Source: Adiantum capillus-veneris (taxonomy: Eukaryota > Streptophyta > Polypodiopsida > Polypodiales > Pteridaceae). From it: a DNA stretch of 64,000 nucleotides. Under the pieces are notes generated by a model, which did not search any database, had not been told where the DNA came from, and was given only the letters and a program-made list of their open reading frames with translations. Location of the stretch: assembly GCA_014529385.2 (NCBI GenBank), contig CM043952.1:59933619-59997618 (forward strand), in the 5' to 3' direction. The position numbers and the translations under genes were made by a program. This document shows positions 21,738 to 34,475 of this stretch, piece after piece; position 1 is the stretch's first letter, and the number at the start of each line of letters is the position of its first letter.

Positions 21738-22881
21738 TCAGCGAGACTGTAAGGCCTCCCAGTCTACAGACTCTCTTGAAGCTTCAAGATCATTCAGTAC
21801 TTCATAGATACCTCTGCGATATCCATCTGACTCCTCCTGGCGTGTCGGAGCTCGATGCATCGCAACATTCTGCTTTTATACAAAAATCAAAGTAATAAGA
21901 ATACATGATTCATCGTGTTTTAAAAAACGCCATAGTGAAGATTGGATTAGAAACTCACAAACTCGTAGCGAAAGGTGTCTAAGCCTCCGCTGTCAAGATG
22001 AGATGTTCCCCTGGTCATCTATCATACCCGCGCGGCCTCACGCTCCTGTCTGAACCGCGTGTCCGCTGTCCGCTCATCCTCCCTGATCTGCATCCACGGC
22101 TCGTGTGGGATGCCCGAAGGCTTCGGAGAGCCGGTCCTGAAAGCCTTCCGAGCTGCATCTCGTTGATGTTTCACGGTGTCGCGTGCAACACCCTTGATCC
22201 ACCTCCTCGGAACAACGGAAGAACCCGGAGCAGGTTGGTACTCTCTCAGGATGGTCTCCACTATGTAATTGACTTTGTCCCCATCCTGATCACCCCTAGA
22301 CGTCAGAAGGCTGGTCGAAAACTGCAGCTCCGCGAGCTGGCGAATCCGCTGTCGTATCTCAGTCGTGACTCTATCCATGTCAACATAACCATCTGCCTGT
22401 ACAGTATAGAGCTTGGAGGCACTATGATCGTGTGCCCCCCAAGGTGCTCGAGGTGTGCCAAGAGGTGTGTCGAGAGGTGTGCCTGGGTAGGACGGGGGTC
22501 GTGAGTGAGGAGGGGTCGAAGCATCTGTGGACCCTCCTCCATAGCAACCACCACCTCCACCTGACGATCGCCGAGATCGGCGAGTGTGCCTGTGCTGCGG
22601 AGATGAGGACGTACCCGCCTCTGTCCCACCCCGACGTGTCGAAGCGGCTGTGATGGGAGAAGGAGGCATCGTACCCATAGGCGTCCTCCCCCCCGTAGGC
22701 GTCTCCCCCTAGGCGTCGGACCCTCCGGTGTGAAGCCCGGAGGCGTAGTACCTGTGCCTCTGGCTACCCAGTACTGAGAAGCCTCTGCCATCTGAGCAGG
22801 CGTCATCCGTGTAACGAAGCCCATGAATGCATCTGCACTCATGGAAGCAGGATCCGGAATCTGGTCTGCCATACTAAAGTC
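21738..22881 (-). pseudogene. TNP1-like second gene of CACTA-II, copy 1
   Basis: The main exon runs 22881 to 21959 and the last exon 21869 to 21738 (TGA), with matching GT/AG signals. ATG at 22872 opens MADQIPDPASMSADAFMGF. A Pro/Thr/Gly-rich part with a frameshift in a G-run near 22710 follows (SSGGGGGCYGGGSTDAST; PGTPLDTPLGTP). Then comes VNYIVETILREYQPAPGSSV, RWIKGVARDTVKHQRDAARK and DERTADTRFRQEREAAR. The layout (S/R/G-rich, then DTPLxTP repeats, then a charged C-terminus) is the same as the second gene of CACTA-I. A DNA-binding role at subterminal repeats is inferred from known CACTA systems. The frame from 22678 to 22022 is open; the frameshift makes the whole doubtful. Confidence 0.6.
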
Positions 22882-22979
22882 CTGCACAAAGAAAGCAAAA
22901 TAAAGCGTCAGAACAAAATTGTTTAAATTAACTTTAAGCTTAATTTTAAATCAACGTCTTCACAAAAACACTTACAGGT

Positions 22980-23970
22980 CTAGGACTCGGCGAGTGAGGC
23001 ATCATCGATAAGATCTTGCACCGTATCATCGTCTATCTCTAATTGCAAACATAACTCTTTCCCAACTCGTTCTGGCAGATTGTCTTCATCCATTGCATCT
23101 TCATCTACAAGTGTCAATTCTAGCTCGTCTACGTCATCCCTCGTATATATGTCAGCTTCCTCTGCCATACCTTCGTCCATCTCATCTAATGTCACAGTAG
23201 TATGGACGTCGTCTGACTGACTTTCCTCCAGGATATCTTGCCCTTCAAATACTTGTTTATTTCTTGGAGCAACCTGAACCACAAACCACCATTGTCGCTC
23301 TCGAGGGTCCGGTAAAAAGACCACTTGCTCGCAATGTTCGGGGAGAGCAAATGTGTCGCTCGCATCTGTCCAAATCTTTGTAGAATCTATTTGTACAAGT
23401 TTGTTTCCATCTCTGCGTACCTTTTCATTGCGACCAGAAGTAATCACCTTGAACCACTTCACATCCAACAAAAACATCTCAAACCGCCTGAAGCTTACTT
23501 TCAGGATGTCTGACACCAGACCACAGTAATCCAGGTTGCTAGTGCTTTCATTCGTGTCTCTAGCACTGGCCCTGCTCTTTTGCATGAAACTAACCATTAC
23601 CCCACTGTCAAACGTGTTTCTTCTACTGTCAATTTGTTGTGTTCTGAAATGCTTTCCATGCGACCACAGTGACATGTATGTATGATACTTCCAGTCACAT
23701 CCAATAGTCAACTCTTCCTCTTCTAGAGATACGGGTTCTCCGATCTGTGGAGGTGCTCTCACTGTCTTGTCCAACCATGCCATTGTAGGGAATTCAGGTA
23801 GAGGAGCGAAATAGTCTGGCAAGGATAAGCCTCTAGTCGTTCGACTTCGCCTGAAATCCTGTCGCTCCCTATTGCATCTCTCTTTCTCTTCTTCCTACCT
23901 TTCAAGCCGTTTTTGCATCGGCGTTGAATTTAGTATACAGAACTTCATGATCTTTTCTCGCATGGCCAGG
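22980..23970 (-). pseudogene. CACTA-II transposase C-terminal part (DUF4216-like), copy 1
   Basis: The minus-strand frame reads KFCILNSTPMQKRLER, a stop, then EEEKERCNRERQDFRRSRTT. It continues open from 23822 to 22980: LPDYFAPLPEFPTMAWLDK, YHTYMSLWSHGKHFRTQ, LDYCGLVSDILKVSFRRFEM, FALPEHCEQVVFLPDP, WWFVVQVAPRNKQVFEG and a long acidic tail. It aligns motif by motif with the last two exons of the CACTA-I transposase, but here there is no intron at EHCEQ|VVF. Nearly identical protein is encoded at 63119-63961. The upstream catalytic region is missing. Confidence 0.85.
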
Positions 23971-23974
23971 TTCA

Positions 23975-24290
23975 TTTTCTTCATTATCTTCGGCCAGGTT
24001 CATTTTCTGGAACAGGTTTCCCCTCATGTTGCTCCCATCGGCGACGCCACTCTTGTACATGCATAGGACGACATTCGACGCGACCAAGCTGACCTTCGCG
24101 CAAGTGATGGCCATCTGGAAGATAACGGTGGTGGCCTTGATAAATAATACCATTATGCACCATATATAAATACCTTCCTTTTTTTGGTACTTTTTCTAGA
24201 GTGCACCTCAACACTTTTGGGACATGGTTTTTCACTTGGATTGAGGTTTTCAAACACCTTCCCAAGGAAACATCACATTTATTAATTTAT
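23975..24290 (-). pseudogene. CACTA-II transposase core fragment before an internal deletion
   Basis: The minus-strand frame 24265-23984 contains IIYQGHHRYLPDGHHLREG and QLGRVECRPMHVQEWRRR. It corresponds in place and pattern to IYEGHQAYLPENHVLRDG followed by FLGRESPRM in CACTA-I exon 3. In CACTA-I about 300 residues then follow before KINRFCML; here the matching KFCIL segment starts within 30 bp. So the end of the Transposase_21 core and the DUF4218 part are deleted. A 15-bp direct repeat (AAAATGAACCTGGCC) lies at the join. Confidence 0.55.
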
Positions 24291-24299
24291 CTCTCAAAC

Positions 24300-25121
24300 A
24301 AGCCATATTTTTAAAAAAATTCACCTCATTGTCTATAGAAGCCTCATGATAATTATCAATACTAGCATATCAAATGACACTCTCCTCTTGCAATGACTTT
24401 AGAAAGTTCTCTTGTTTGGTGAATTTTTGATATTCCTGAGCAAAATATCATACATAATCAAACTTCTATGTGTATCCACAGAGAAAGATATAGAGCACAA
24501 TCTACTCTATCTATATATACATCATAAGCATCCACATGATGTTCATGATTCGCCCAAGGGATATCAAGAACATATGCTTCAATTTCCTTCTAAATTGAAA
24601 AAAAATAAACTTCTTTACAATAATATAAAATATAAATCAAAGATAAAAATGACAAGTGTGTTAGTACAAGTTTAGAATCAATTACCTCAATAAATGCCGA
24701 TGCATCTTTTCTACTATCTTCTCCATCTAAGGTCTTCTCATCATGGACCTCTGTAACATCGTCCTCTTGCTAAAAAGAATATAAGTATAATCACATCGTA
24801 AAAGGTACAAAGCATCTCAATAAATTACCACAATTAGCAACCAATACCTGGCTTATCTATATGAATATTGTCTTCCTCTTTATCATCCTCAACATCTTCA
24901 CTATCATTAATTTCCTTCATATTTAAACAAAAAACCAAAAAACAAGATAAATATATACATAATACATGATTAAAATGAAGATAAAAACAAAAAACGAGTC
25001 TCATACCACAACATGTCCTTTGCTTGACTTTTGCTTGCTCCAATTTCTTTTTGAAGCAAGAGATTTGATGCACCAATTGTAGATGACCGACTCCTTCCAT
25101 GGATACTCCACACCATGTACC
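24300..25121 (-). pseudogene. Unrecognised exon-like segments
   Basis: Several minus-strand blocks read coherently between GT/AG-like signals. They are KVHGVEYPWKESVIYNWCI (near 25118-25060, continuing KSLASKRNWSKQKSSKG), EINDSEDVEDDKEEDNIHID (near 24920), EDDVTEVHDEKTLDGED (near 24770) and KEIEAYVLDIPWANHEHHVD (near 24590). The set looks like exons of one acidic protein separated by AT-rich introns of about 80-100 bp. I do not recognise the family. It could be more of the CACTA-II transposase region, a captured gene or a separate gene fragment cut by the LTR that begins near 25126. Confidence 0.3.
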
Positions 25122-25125
25122 TTGA

Positions 25126-25365
25126 TGTTAGGTTGTAGGCCAGGTGGCCATGGGAACCACCCCTAACTTCATTTTCTCTAGAATGAATATAGGGAGAGAA
25201 AATGAGGGTAAACTTTAAGCACTCTCACTTTCTACTCCACTAACCCAAGCAAATGTCTGTGCTTCTCCTTCTTCCCCAATTCCCCCTCACAGACTCTCCC
25301 TTGCTTGTACACCTAGGCACACACGCATATGCATGCAACGTGCACTCTACAAATGGTATCAGAGC
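25126..25365 (+). repeat. Ty1/copia-like LTR end and primer binding site
   Basis: TGGTATCAGAGC at 25354-25365 is an exact initiator-Met-tRNA primer site. An LTR end in CA at 25351 precedes it by two bases. The left end of the LTR is a guess (TGTTAGGTTG at 25126). The gag remnant at 27525 lies downstream in the same orientation. Confidence 0.6.
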
Positions 25366-26231
25366 ATTCAAGGGCATTTACAGCACCATTGGGGAAATTA
25401 ACGCTTTGCAAGTGCAATAGAATCAAGGGAGGAAAAATTGTGCAAGTAGCGCTGGGAATTACAAGGCTTGTGAGGAAGGAAATTGCAGTTTTCAAGAGCG
25501 GATAGTACCAAGAAATTAGGCAAAGATTGTATGCTTGTGTGTGTTGGTAAGGCCACTTAAACGAGCAACACTGGAAAATTTAGGTGCTCTCAACTAGCGC
25601 TCTCAAAATCAAATCAAGCAAGCCAGCCAATAGCACACTAGAAAGCAAGTCGAGGGGAAATTTGGCATGGAATTAGCATCTCGAGAAAATCAAGTAAGCA
25701 AGGAGTGAAATTGACAGTAGATAGAAATTGGCAGTAGATAGAAATTGAGCATCACTTGATGTAGTAAATAGCAATCAAGCATCACCTGCAAAAGGTGGAA
25801 TTTGGGAGATTGTGTGTGTGATACACACACACACAGACACACACACACACATACAAATTGATAATTTGGGGGGAATTCACCTCTCAAGTAGTGCTAAGGC
25901 TTGGAAGGAGCGTGTGAGCATAACCTTGAGCTTGAGTACAACATTGGTGAGCTTGACAGAGCAGCACTAGGGGCAATTTGAAAAGCACCTATGAGCTTGA
26001 AGCTTTGGGTTTTCTTGCAGCCCACAACATTAAACAAAGCAGCCCTTGATCCTGCAAATCGGGCAGAGAACACACACCCACTCCAAGCTATTATCAATTT
26101 TCAAATCAAAGATCCAGCACCAAAGCGCCAAGATAGAGAGAGAGCGAGGCTAAGAAGCCCATTTTTTTTTGGGTGTATGTACGTGTGTGTGCATGGATTC
26201 TCGGCAGGGGGATCAACTGGGCATCGATCGG

Positions 26232-26282
<51 letters not shown>

Positions 26283-27524
26283 TTCTCTATAGTATGCCAC
26301 ACACCCGGCCCCACTCTCACATCTTCACGCATCATTGGCTTCTAGCATCAGCAATTAGCATCGTCTCGGCACATCGGTGTCGACATCGATTTTTTTGACT
26401 CGGCATTGCCATGGTAGCAACTACGACTTCGGTGGTTTTCCTCAACATAGGTGACTACGGCTTTGGTGATCGCTTCTGTTCGACGGAGGAAGGCAAAAAC
26501 GACAACATTTTCCCTCGGTTTCAAGCCTAGATGGATACACTCCCGTCCGGCGGCAAGAGGCAACATCGGCTCAGTGTTCCGGAATTGACCTTTCGGCATC
26601 AACTTCTTCTCTTGGCATGCATGATTGAGGTACCTCTATCATAGAGGAGTGACACCCGACATTCGCATAGAGAATATTTCCATCAGGTGGAAAAAATTGG
26701 CATCGACCTTCCTAGTCTACACCGACATGCAGGTTTACAAGGGTACTTTGAGCCTACATACACATAGAGGTACATCGCCTTCATAGGAACTTTTGACAGT
26801 CATTTTGGTGGTTGTTTCTTTGCGGATGGCCATGCGTTGATAGATGCATGTTGTTTTGAGTGCACAGAGTGCTATTGAGCTCTTTTGAGAGCAGATATCC
26901 CCGTAGGGATCTTCTTTACTGCACAAAGTACTTTTTGGTGCATATTTGTGCGTGATCACTCATGTACATTGACTTGCAGTCACTGCCTATGTACGTTGTT
27001 TGTGGCGCCGATTTGGCATGATACTTTGGATGTTTCTCGAACGTTTTTGAGACTCAGTTTTGGAAGAGCCTTTTTTGAGATTGTGGCTGGTGTCTTTTAG
27101 TCTGCTTAGCCTCTATAGGGTCATTTGCGTGAGGTTTTCTTTGAACTGGGGTATGCTCAAATGTTGAGATACCTTCAAAGATACAGGTAGCTGGAGTTCC
27201 CCATTATGATACCCTCACTGTAGGATATGTATCTGGTCAGATTTTATTCTTGATGTCGTGTATGGAAGTCTATTGCCAATGACAATGTCAATTTTTTAAT
27301 GCCCAATTAGTGAAGTTGGCACATTCTATGCGTTTTTGAGTTGAGTTTTGACTCCTCATACAAAGGAGACTCTACCAGATTTCTCCCGTGAGTCGTGACT
27401 TTCATTGTTGCTAGCACTTTTGAGCCTATTTTGGTTAAAAATTTTCTCCCGATACAAGGTTACTTTGCCCAAATTTTTGCAACTTCTCTCCATAGTTTGA
27501 CACCTCTCAAACCCGCTCGTCTCA
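25366..27524 (+). other. Long leader of the copia-like element with (GT)n and (GA)n tracts
   Basis: No gene is recognisable. (CA)n lies near 25823-25852 and (GA)n at 26234-26277. The 2.2-kb distance from primer site to gag is longer than usual for copia elements, so unrelated sequence may be inserted here. Confidence 0.4.
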
Positions 27525-28420
27525 ATGATGGCTTCTTCTTCAGAAAAGGAGGAGTATTTCATCTGCAAGTTTGACGGCAACATTTTCACCATGTGGAAAG
27601 ATAATATGAAGGATGTTTTGACTAACAAAGGTCTATTAGAACCATTGAAATAGTGTGCAAAGGGTGATGGATATACGTAGGCTCTATGGGAGATTTTGGA
27701 TGCAAAATCCATGGCTACGATATGTCTATATCTAGTCGAGTCAGTGTTCTTCACTATCATAGGGAAGACAATATAGCAAAGGATCTATGGGTTAGCTTAT
27801 GTTCAACATGCGAGAGCAAAAGTGCATCCAACAAAGTTTTTCTCATGAAAAAGCTTATGAGGCTCAGCATGAAAGAAGGTAGCACAGTTTCTGGACACTT
27901 AAATGAGTTCAACTCCTTGTTCAAAGTTTGACGACAAACTCAAGTCTATATTCTTGTTATGCTCTCTACCCAGTTCATGGGACATATTTTGCACACCATT
28001 AGCAATTCAGCTCCGAATGGCAAGTTAGTGTTCAATGATGTCACAACTGCGTTGCTCCTTGAAGAGATTCGACGTAAATCTCTTGAAGGTGCTAGTCATA
28101 GAGATGCATATATGGCTGGCAGTGCAACAAAGCAAAGAGGTCGTGAAAGAACAAGAACAAAAGCAAAAGCAAAAGTAGAGAGCAAAATTCTCATAGTCCG
28201 AGCAGAAACAGGAACTCTAGTAGAGAACACAGTGCCGGAAATGTCGAGTGTTACCATTGCCACAAAAAGGGCCGTTACAAAAAGGATTGTTGCAGTTTCC
28301 TAAGAGAGCAAAAAACATGCAAAAAGATAATTTTGGCAAAGAAAAAAATACGGCAAGGATTGAGGAGATCAACGTGGTTGAGTCTCCCATACCTACCACT
28401 GTAGTCATTAGGGAAAATAT
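27525..28420 (+). pseudogene. Ty1/copia gag remnant (UBN2-type) with zinc knuckle
   Basis: ATG 27525 starts ASSSEKEEYFICKFDGNIF then TMWKDNMKDVLTNKGLL, the opening of copia gag proteins. After stops come LWEILDAKSMATI-like, KVFLMKKLMRLSMKEGSTV and SGHLNEFNSLF, the usual core. A knuckle reads CYHCHKKGRYKKDC (about 28249-28290), where the normal histidine is arginine, so it could not bind zinc normally. At least six stops or frameshifts. No protease, integrase or RT of this element is visible downstream. Confidence 0.75.
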
Positions 28421-29081
28421 GAACCCTCTAGGGGCCCTTTGGGATTATGGTTAATTAGAGGCCATCCAATAAGAAGAGGATGGTAGGCACACTCTATGCC
28501 CTCAAAGAAGTAGGGGGATAAAGTAGTCTTACACTTCTTGATGGCCTCTTATCTAGTGAGAAGGTGGAGGGTGGGAGGAGGCGTGTAAGGGGGGGGGACA
28601 CCTCGAACCTCAAAGTTTCCCTACTTTTCGGCTCGGTTTAGAAAAAACCCCAAAATTTTAAGATTTTTCAAAAAATTTAAAAATAAAATCTCATCTTCTC
28701 AAAACCCCTCTATTTTATGGTCAAAAGAGCTTTTTTTGACCTCCAAAAGTCAAAACGTGCACCAAAAAACTCTAGGATTCAAAATTTTTCAAAAACTTTT
28801 GAAACATCATTTTCTACTATCCAAAGCCCCCTCAAAACTATTCCTCAATTAAAAACTTATTTTCTCTCTCTAGAACCCCTTTTCCAAGCCCTCCTTGGTT
28901 GCAACCATCACACTCACTCTCTACTCCAACATTCTCTGTCTACACCATCTCCATTGCTGTAGTAAGGAAGCTCCTCTCTCCTCCCCCCCCACCACGGCCA
29001 AAGGATGAGCCTTGAGGATTTGGGACAAGCTAATCATTTCAATATCTTTAGCGATATCCTTAATAGGAACCAACACATTTT

Positions 29082-29120
<39 letters not shown>

Positions 29121-29210
29121 GAATAAGAAGAAGAAGAAAGAGGAGGAGGAGGAGAGGATTTGAAGACAATTAGCACTAAGCCAATAGAGTAGCCTGCACA
29201 ACTAGTGTTG

Positions 29211-29251
<41 letters not shown>

Positions 29252-29640
29252 ACTCTCATTGAAAAGCTTCACGACGATGAAGCTAAACTATGGCAAGTAA
29301 AGATTGGAGAGAAGGGTATCATCCAGCTCAAACTTTATTTGGCTCCTAATAGTCAAATCTAAAATGGCTAGTGTGTACATTTGACATGAGAAAACCATCA
29401 AGGAAAAATATCCCCCCTCACAACAAGGAGTTTTTTTCCCCTCATCCATTGTATTTAAACAACACCCATTGTACTAGGGCTAATTTATTTGTACTTTCAT
29501 GCTAAATATTGCTACCTCTTGTTGTTAGCTTCCTTTCTGTTTTGCAAGCATTGTGTGTGCATCCTTGAAACTATAATTCCAACAATTGTCATGAGACTAG
29601 ATTTTGGTCACATGCCATGGTTGACAGTAATAATACTTTA
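28421..29640. other. Unassigned spacer with (GA)n tracts
   Basis: No gene seen. (GA)n lies at 29083-29112 and 29216-29247, with C/G homopolymers near 28589 and 28984. 28600-28900 is rich in CAAAA/TTTTT phrases. Confidence 0.4.
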
Positions 29641-30300
29641 TTGTATTTTCTATGCCAAGGACAAATAGGATGGAGATAGATTCCGGAGACAATGGACATA
29701 CATGATGCAATGTGTCTTGGTTGGAGGGCACACAAAAAATGATGTATGTTCTTCTATGAATGGAGGTTTTTTCACGATATTGTAGGTTGTAACAATAGTA
29801 CCACTAGAATTGTGTCATACACCACCAAAATTTTTATTACTCAACATATTTGCGCACCAAAAACAACGAAATTGGCTTGGGACTTGTATGCATGTGATAA
29901 TGAGGCTAAAAATCCTTTTTTGCATAAACAATTAGAGTTTAAGATCAAGCAAGAGGAGGGTAAAATGGATGCCCATATGAGAATTTTAAAGGTTTCCCAA
30001 AAAAAAAGATTGCTTTAACCGTGCTCATTCCTTAGAATTCTCTTACGCAAGCCAATTTTTCCATCCATTACCATATTTATATCACTAAATTTTCTGCCAC
30101 TTGGAGACTGATGGGAGATCCAAAACTGTTAATTTTGATGCACTAGTCTCTATGCTACTACACAAGGCCCAATCAAAGGAACACAAAAATAGCTAAATAG
30201 CATATTATAAATCAAGTTTTGTGGTGACTTTAAGGAGGAGCAATCATGTTGCCACATCTAATGTTTCTTTTTTGGGTTGCACGTCTTGAACCACATCATC
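29640..30300 (+). pseudogene. Second copia gag-like remnant
   Basis: The plus strand reads TKLAWDLYACDNEAKNPF then LHKQLEFKIKQEEGKMDAHM, the helix pair typical of copia UBN2 gag (W..L......K..L...L...K...G.....). It is interrupted by stops on both sides. It may belong to the same element as 27525-28420 or to another. Confidence 0.4.
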
Positions 30301-30704
30301 AAGAAATTTCTTCACTTAAAGGCTGGAGGAAAATGCACTCCTTGTAGATGCTTCTTCTAACATAGAATCTGCTAGTGTTGTGCACGATAAAGAGTATGAA
30401 CTAAGTGCACATTGTCTATTTGGCCCTTTTGCGCATGATGCATTACATTGGTTGTGCACTCATATGTTTATTTTTATTTATAATGGGGCTACAAACAACA
30501 TTATTCCTTATTGAGATATGATCACTTCCTTTAAAGTTGTTCCCATGAGAATTATAATTACCAGTGCAACCATTGCCTTTTCACAAGTCAAGTGGCCTAG
30601 GGTTGTAAAATTGTGATTAGTAATGGAATTTGTATCACTCAATCTCACCAAGAAATACTACTGCTTGAAAAAAAATGTCTCTTATCCCTATATAAGAATT
30701 GACA

Positions 30705-30931
30705 AACTACTAGATGAGGATGCCAAAGAGCCAGCTGCTATGTAGGAGTTTATGATTTACTAGATGAGTATGTCCAAGAGAAGTTGCTATATAGAATTTT
30801 TTGACTTACTGGATGAACTTACTAGATGAGTATGTCCAAGAGCAAGTTGCTATATAGAAGTTTGTGACTGATGAGGACATCCAATACCAGGTTACTATAT
30901 AGGAGTTTATGACTTACTAGATGAATTAGAA
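30705..30931. repeat. About 50-bp imperfect tandem repeat, four to five units
   Basis: Units contain TTACTAGATGAGTATGTCCA, AGAGCAAGTTGCTATATAG and AAGTTTGTGAC with substitutions and small indels. No coding potential. Confidence 0.75.
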
Positions 30932-31128
30932 AATTGCTAGCTTACTTTCTAGATTAAACGTGAAAACTCCTATGTGTAATTAGGAATTATTGAGGGTTTA
31001 GTCTAACTTGCCATCTAGTAGCACATCCAAAGCTCCTTGTGTCTCCTGCTATCGCTCTCACTCTCTCTTTGTCTATGATAGCCATCCAAAGCCCTCTCTT
31101 TCTCTCTCTTTGGCCAACCACCCCATCA

Positions 31129-31583
<455 letters not shown>

Positions 31584-31624
31584 ATCTCTTTGAGTCAACT
31601 AGCCGTTTGAGTCATGTGTGGTAA

Positions 31625-31790
31625 GACATCCTCCTCCACCACTAGATTTGTGTCATGTAGCAGCAATGGGTATAACCACATCACCTCCTGCAATATTGCT
31701 TGCAAAAATCTCATCTCCTTCAGCTCTTTGTATGTGAATGGCTCATACATAGGTTGGTCATGAACACCACCATCAAACACCTCATCTTAA
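31625..31790 (-). pseudogene. Cytochrome P450 fragment (CYP86/94/96-like K-helix region)
   Basis: The minus strand reads FTYKELKEMRFLQAILQEVM then WLYPLLLHDTNLVVEEDVLP. This matches the K-helix and following strand of CYP86-clan fatty-acid hydroxylases (pattern Y.ELK.M.YL.A.L.E.MRLYPPV......EDDVLP). The invariant arginine of the ExxR motif is tryptophan (TGG, one C-to-T step from CGG), so the fragment could not fold as a P450. Neither the heme-binding loop nor any N-terminal part is present. It is a relict of a host gene between two (CT)n tracts. Confidence 0.65.
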
Positions 31791-33640
<1,850 letters not shown>

Positions 33641-33657
33641 AAACAATAGTTGATCCT

Positions 33658-34475
33658 ATGGATTCCTCTTTGTTCCACTTACAGTTTGGTGTAGTTGCAA
33701 GATCCTCCTCTTGCAAGCTCCACAATGATACCTTTGCTTTGACATTAATAATTGTGTCACCGTAGCTCTGTGGCTTGAGTAAATTTTGCTTTGAGAAGCC
33801 ATCCTTCTTTGACTTTGATCCATCCAACTTTCTTGGATGTGGCTCAAAGGTCATTCACACATCCACTTCATCAAAGGAAGCTATTGCTCATCTCTCTGCT
33901 TTTGCAAATAGGACGACAACTACCCAAGGTTTGGCCATCGATCTCACTAGCAACAAAGCATTTATTGCTAGAGTAGCAGATGATTAAGGAAATGGTTGGG
34001 CAATAGCTAAGGCATTAGCTGCATCTGGAGAGGATATTCTTAGGGGAATTTGGGTTCTTTCTCTCAACATTTTTGAAACAAGCCCCAAGAAGGGAGAATT
34101 TAATGCATCTCGTATGCTTCCAAAATGGCTCCCTAATGGAGGTTTCCAAGGTTCACCCACTCGATGTTGTATTTTTCAATTTAGATAATGTCTTGATGAT
34201 ATAAAACGTAACAAGAGATATGCAAGGAATTTTAAATGGATTGTATAGGACATAGCTGAGAGTATAAAGCAAGATAGATATTTTGGTGCACTCCTAGGCT
34301 AACGGGCATGTGTGGCCAAACTTCTACTAGAAACTTCAAGGAGTGGCTACCCTACTGCCATTTCAATATCAAGCTACTCACGTGTGTCCCTATTCAAACA
34401 CTTTTCACCTTTAATAAATGCTGGTGGATCATCTCTTTCACTTACATGTATTACATCTTAAAGGATTGATCCCGG
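33658..34475 (+). pseudogene. MOD1: Plastid enoyl-ACP reductase (FabI/ENR) pseudogene, truncated
   Basis: The parent enzyme reduces enoyl-ACP with NADH in plastid fatty-acid synthesis. From ATG 33658 a Ser-rich transit-peptide-like start (MDSSLFHLQFGVVARSSSCK) leads to LAIDLTSNKAFIARVADD, a TAA (33985-33987), then [85 protein letters not shown] and LSLTCITS. This follows plant ENR from the NAD-binding fold to the substrate-loop serine/tyrosine area. Several stops and frameshifts kill it. Homology ends at CCCGG|GTAAG, a perfect splice donor, while no introns are seen upstream. It is therefore either a partly spliced retrocopy or a gene fragment. Confidence 0.75.

Larger units (their letters stand above)
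20909..24290 (-). mobile_element. CACTA-II copy 1 (left terminus known, right terminus not found)
   Basis: It begins CACTACAATTAAAAAAGGTGTC and matches the terminus at 61023 (CACTACAACAAAAAAAGG). Its genes lie on the minus strand, so this is the gene-distal end. Contents: a subterminal hairpin (20940-20976), (CCATAA)-rich DNA, a TNP1-like gene (21738-22881) and transposase pieces (22980 to about 24265). A large part of the transposase core is missing. I found no matching TTGTAGTG end to the right, so the element is probably truncated or interrupted near 24.3-25.1 kb. The base triplet before it is GTA. Confidence 0.8.
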
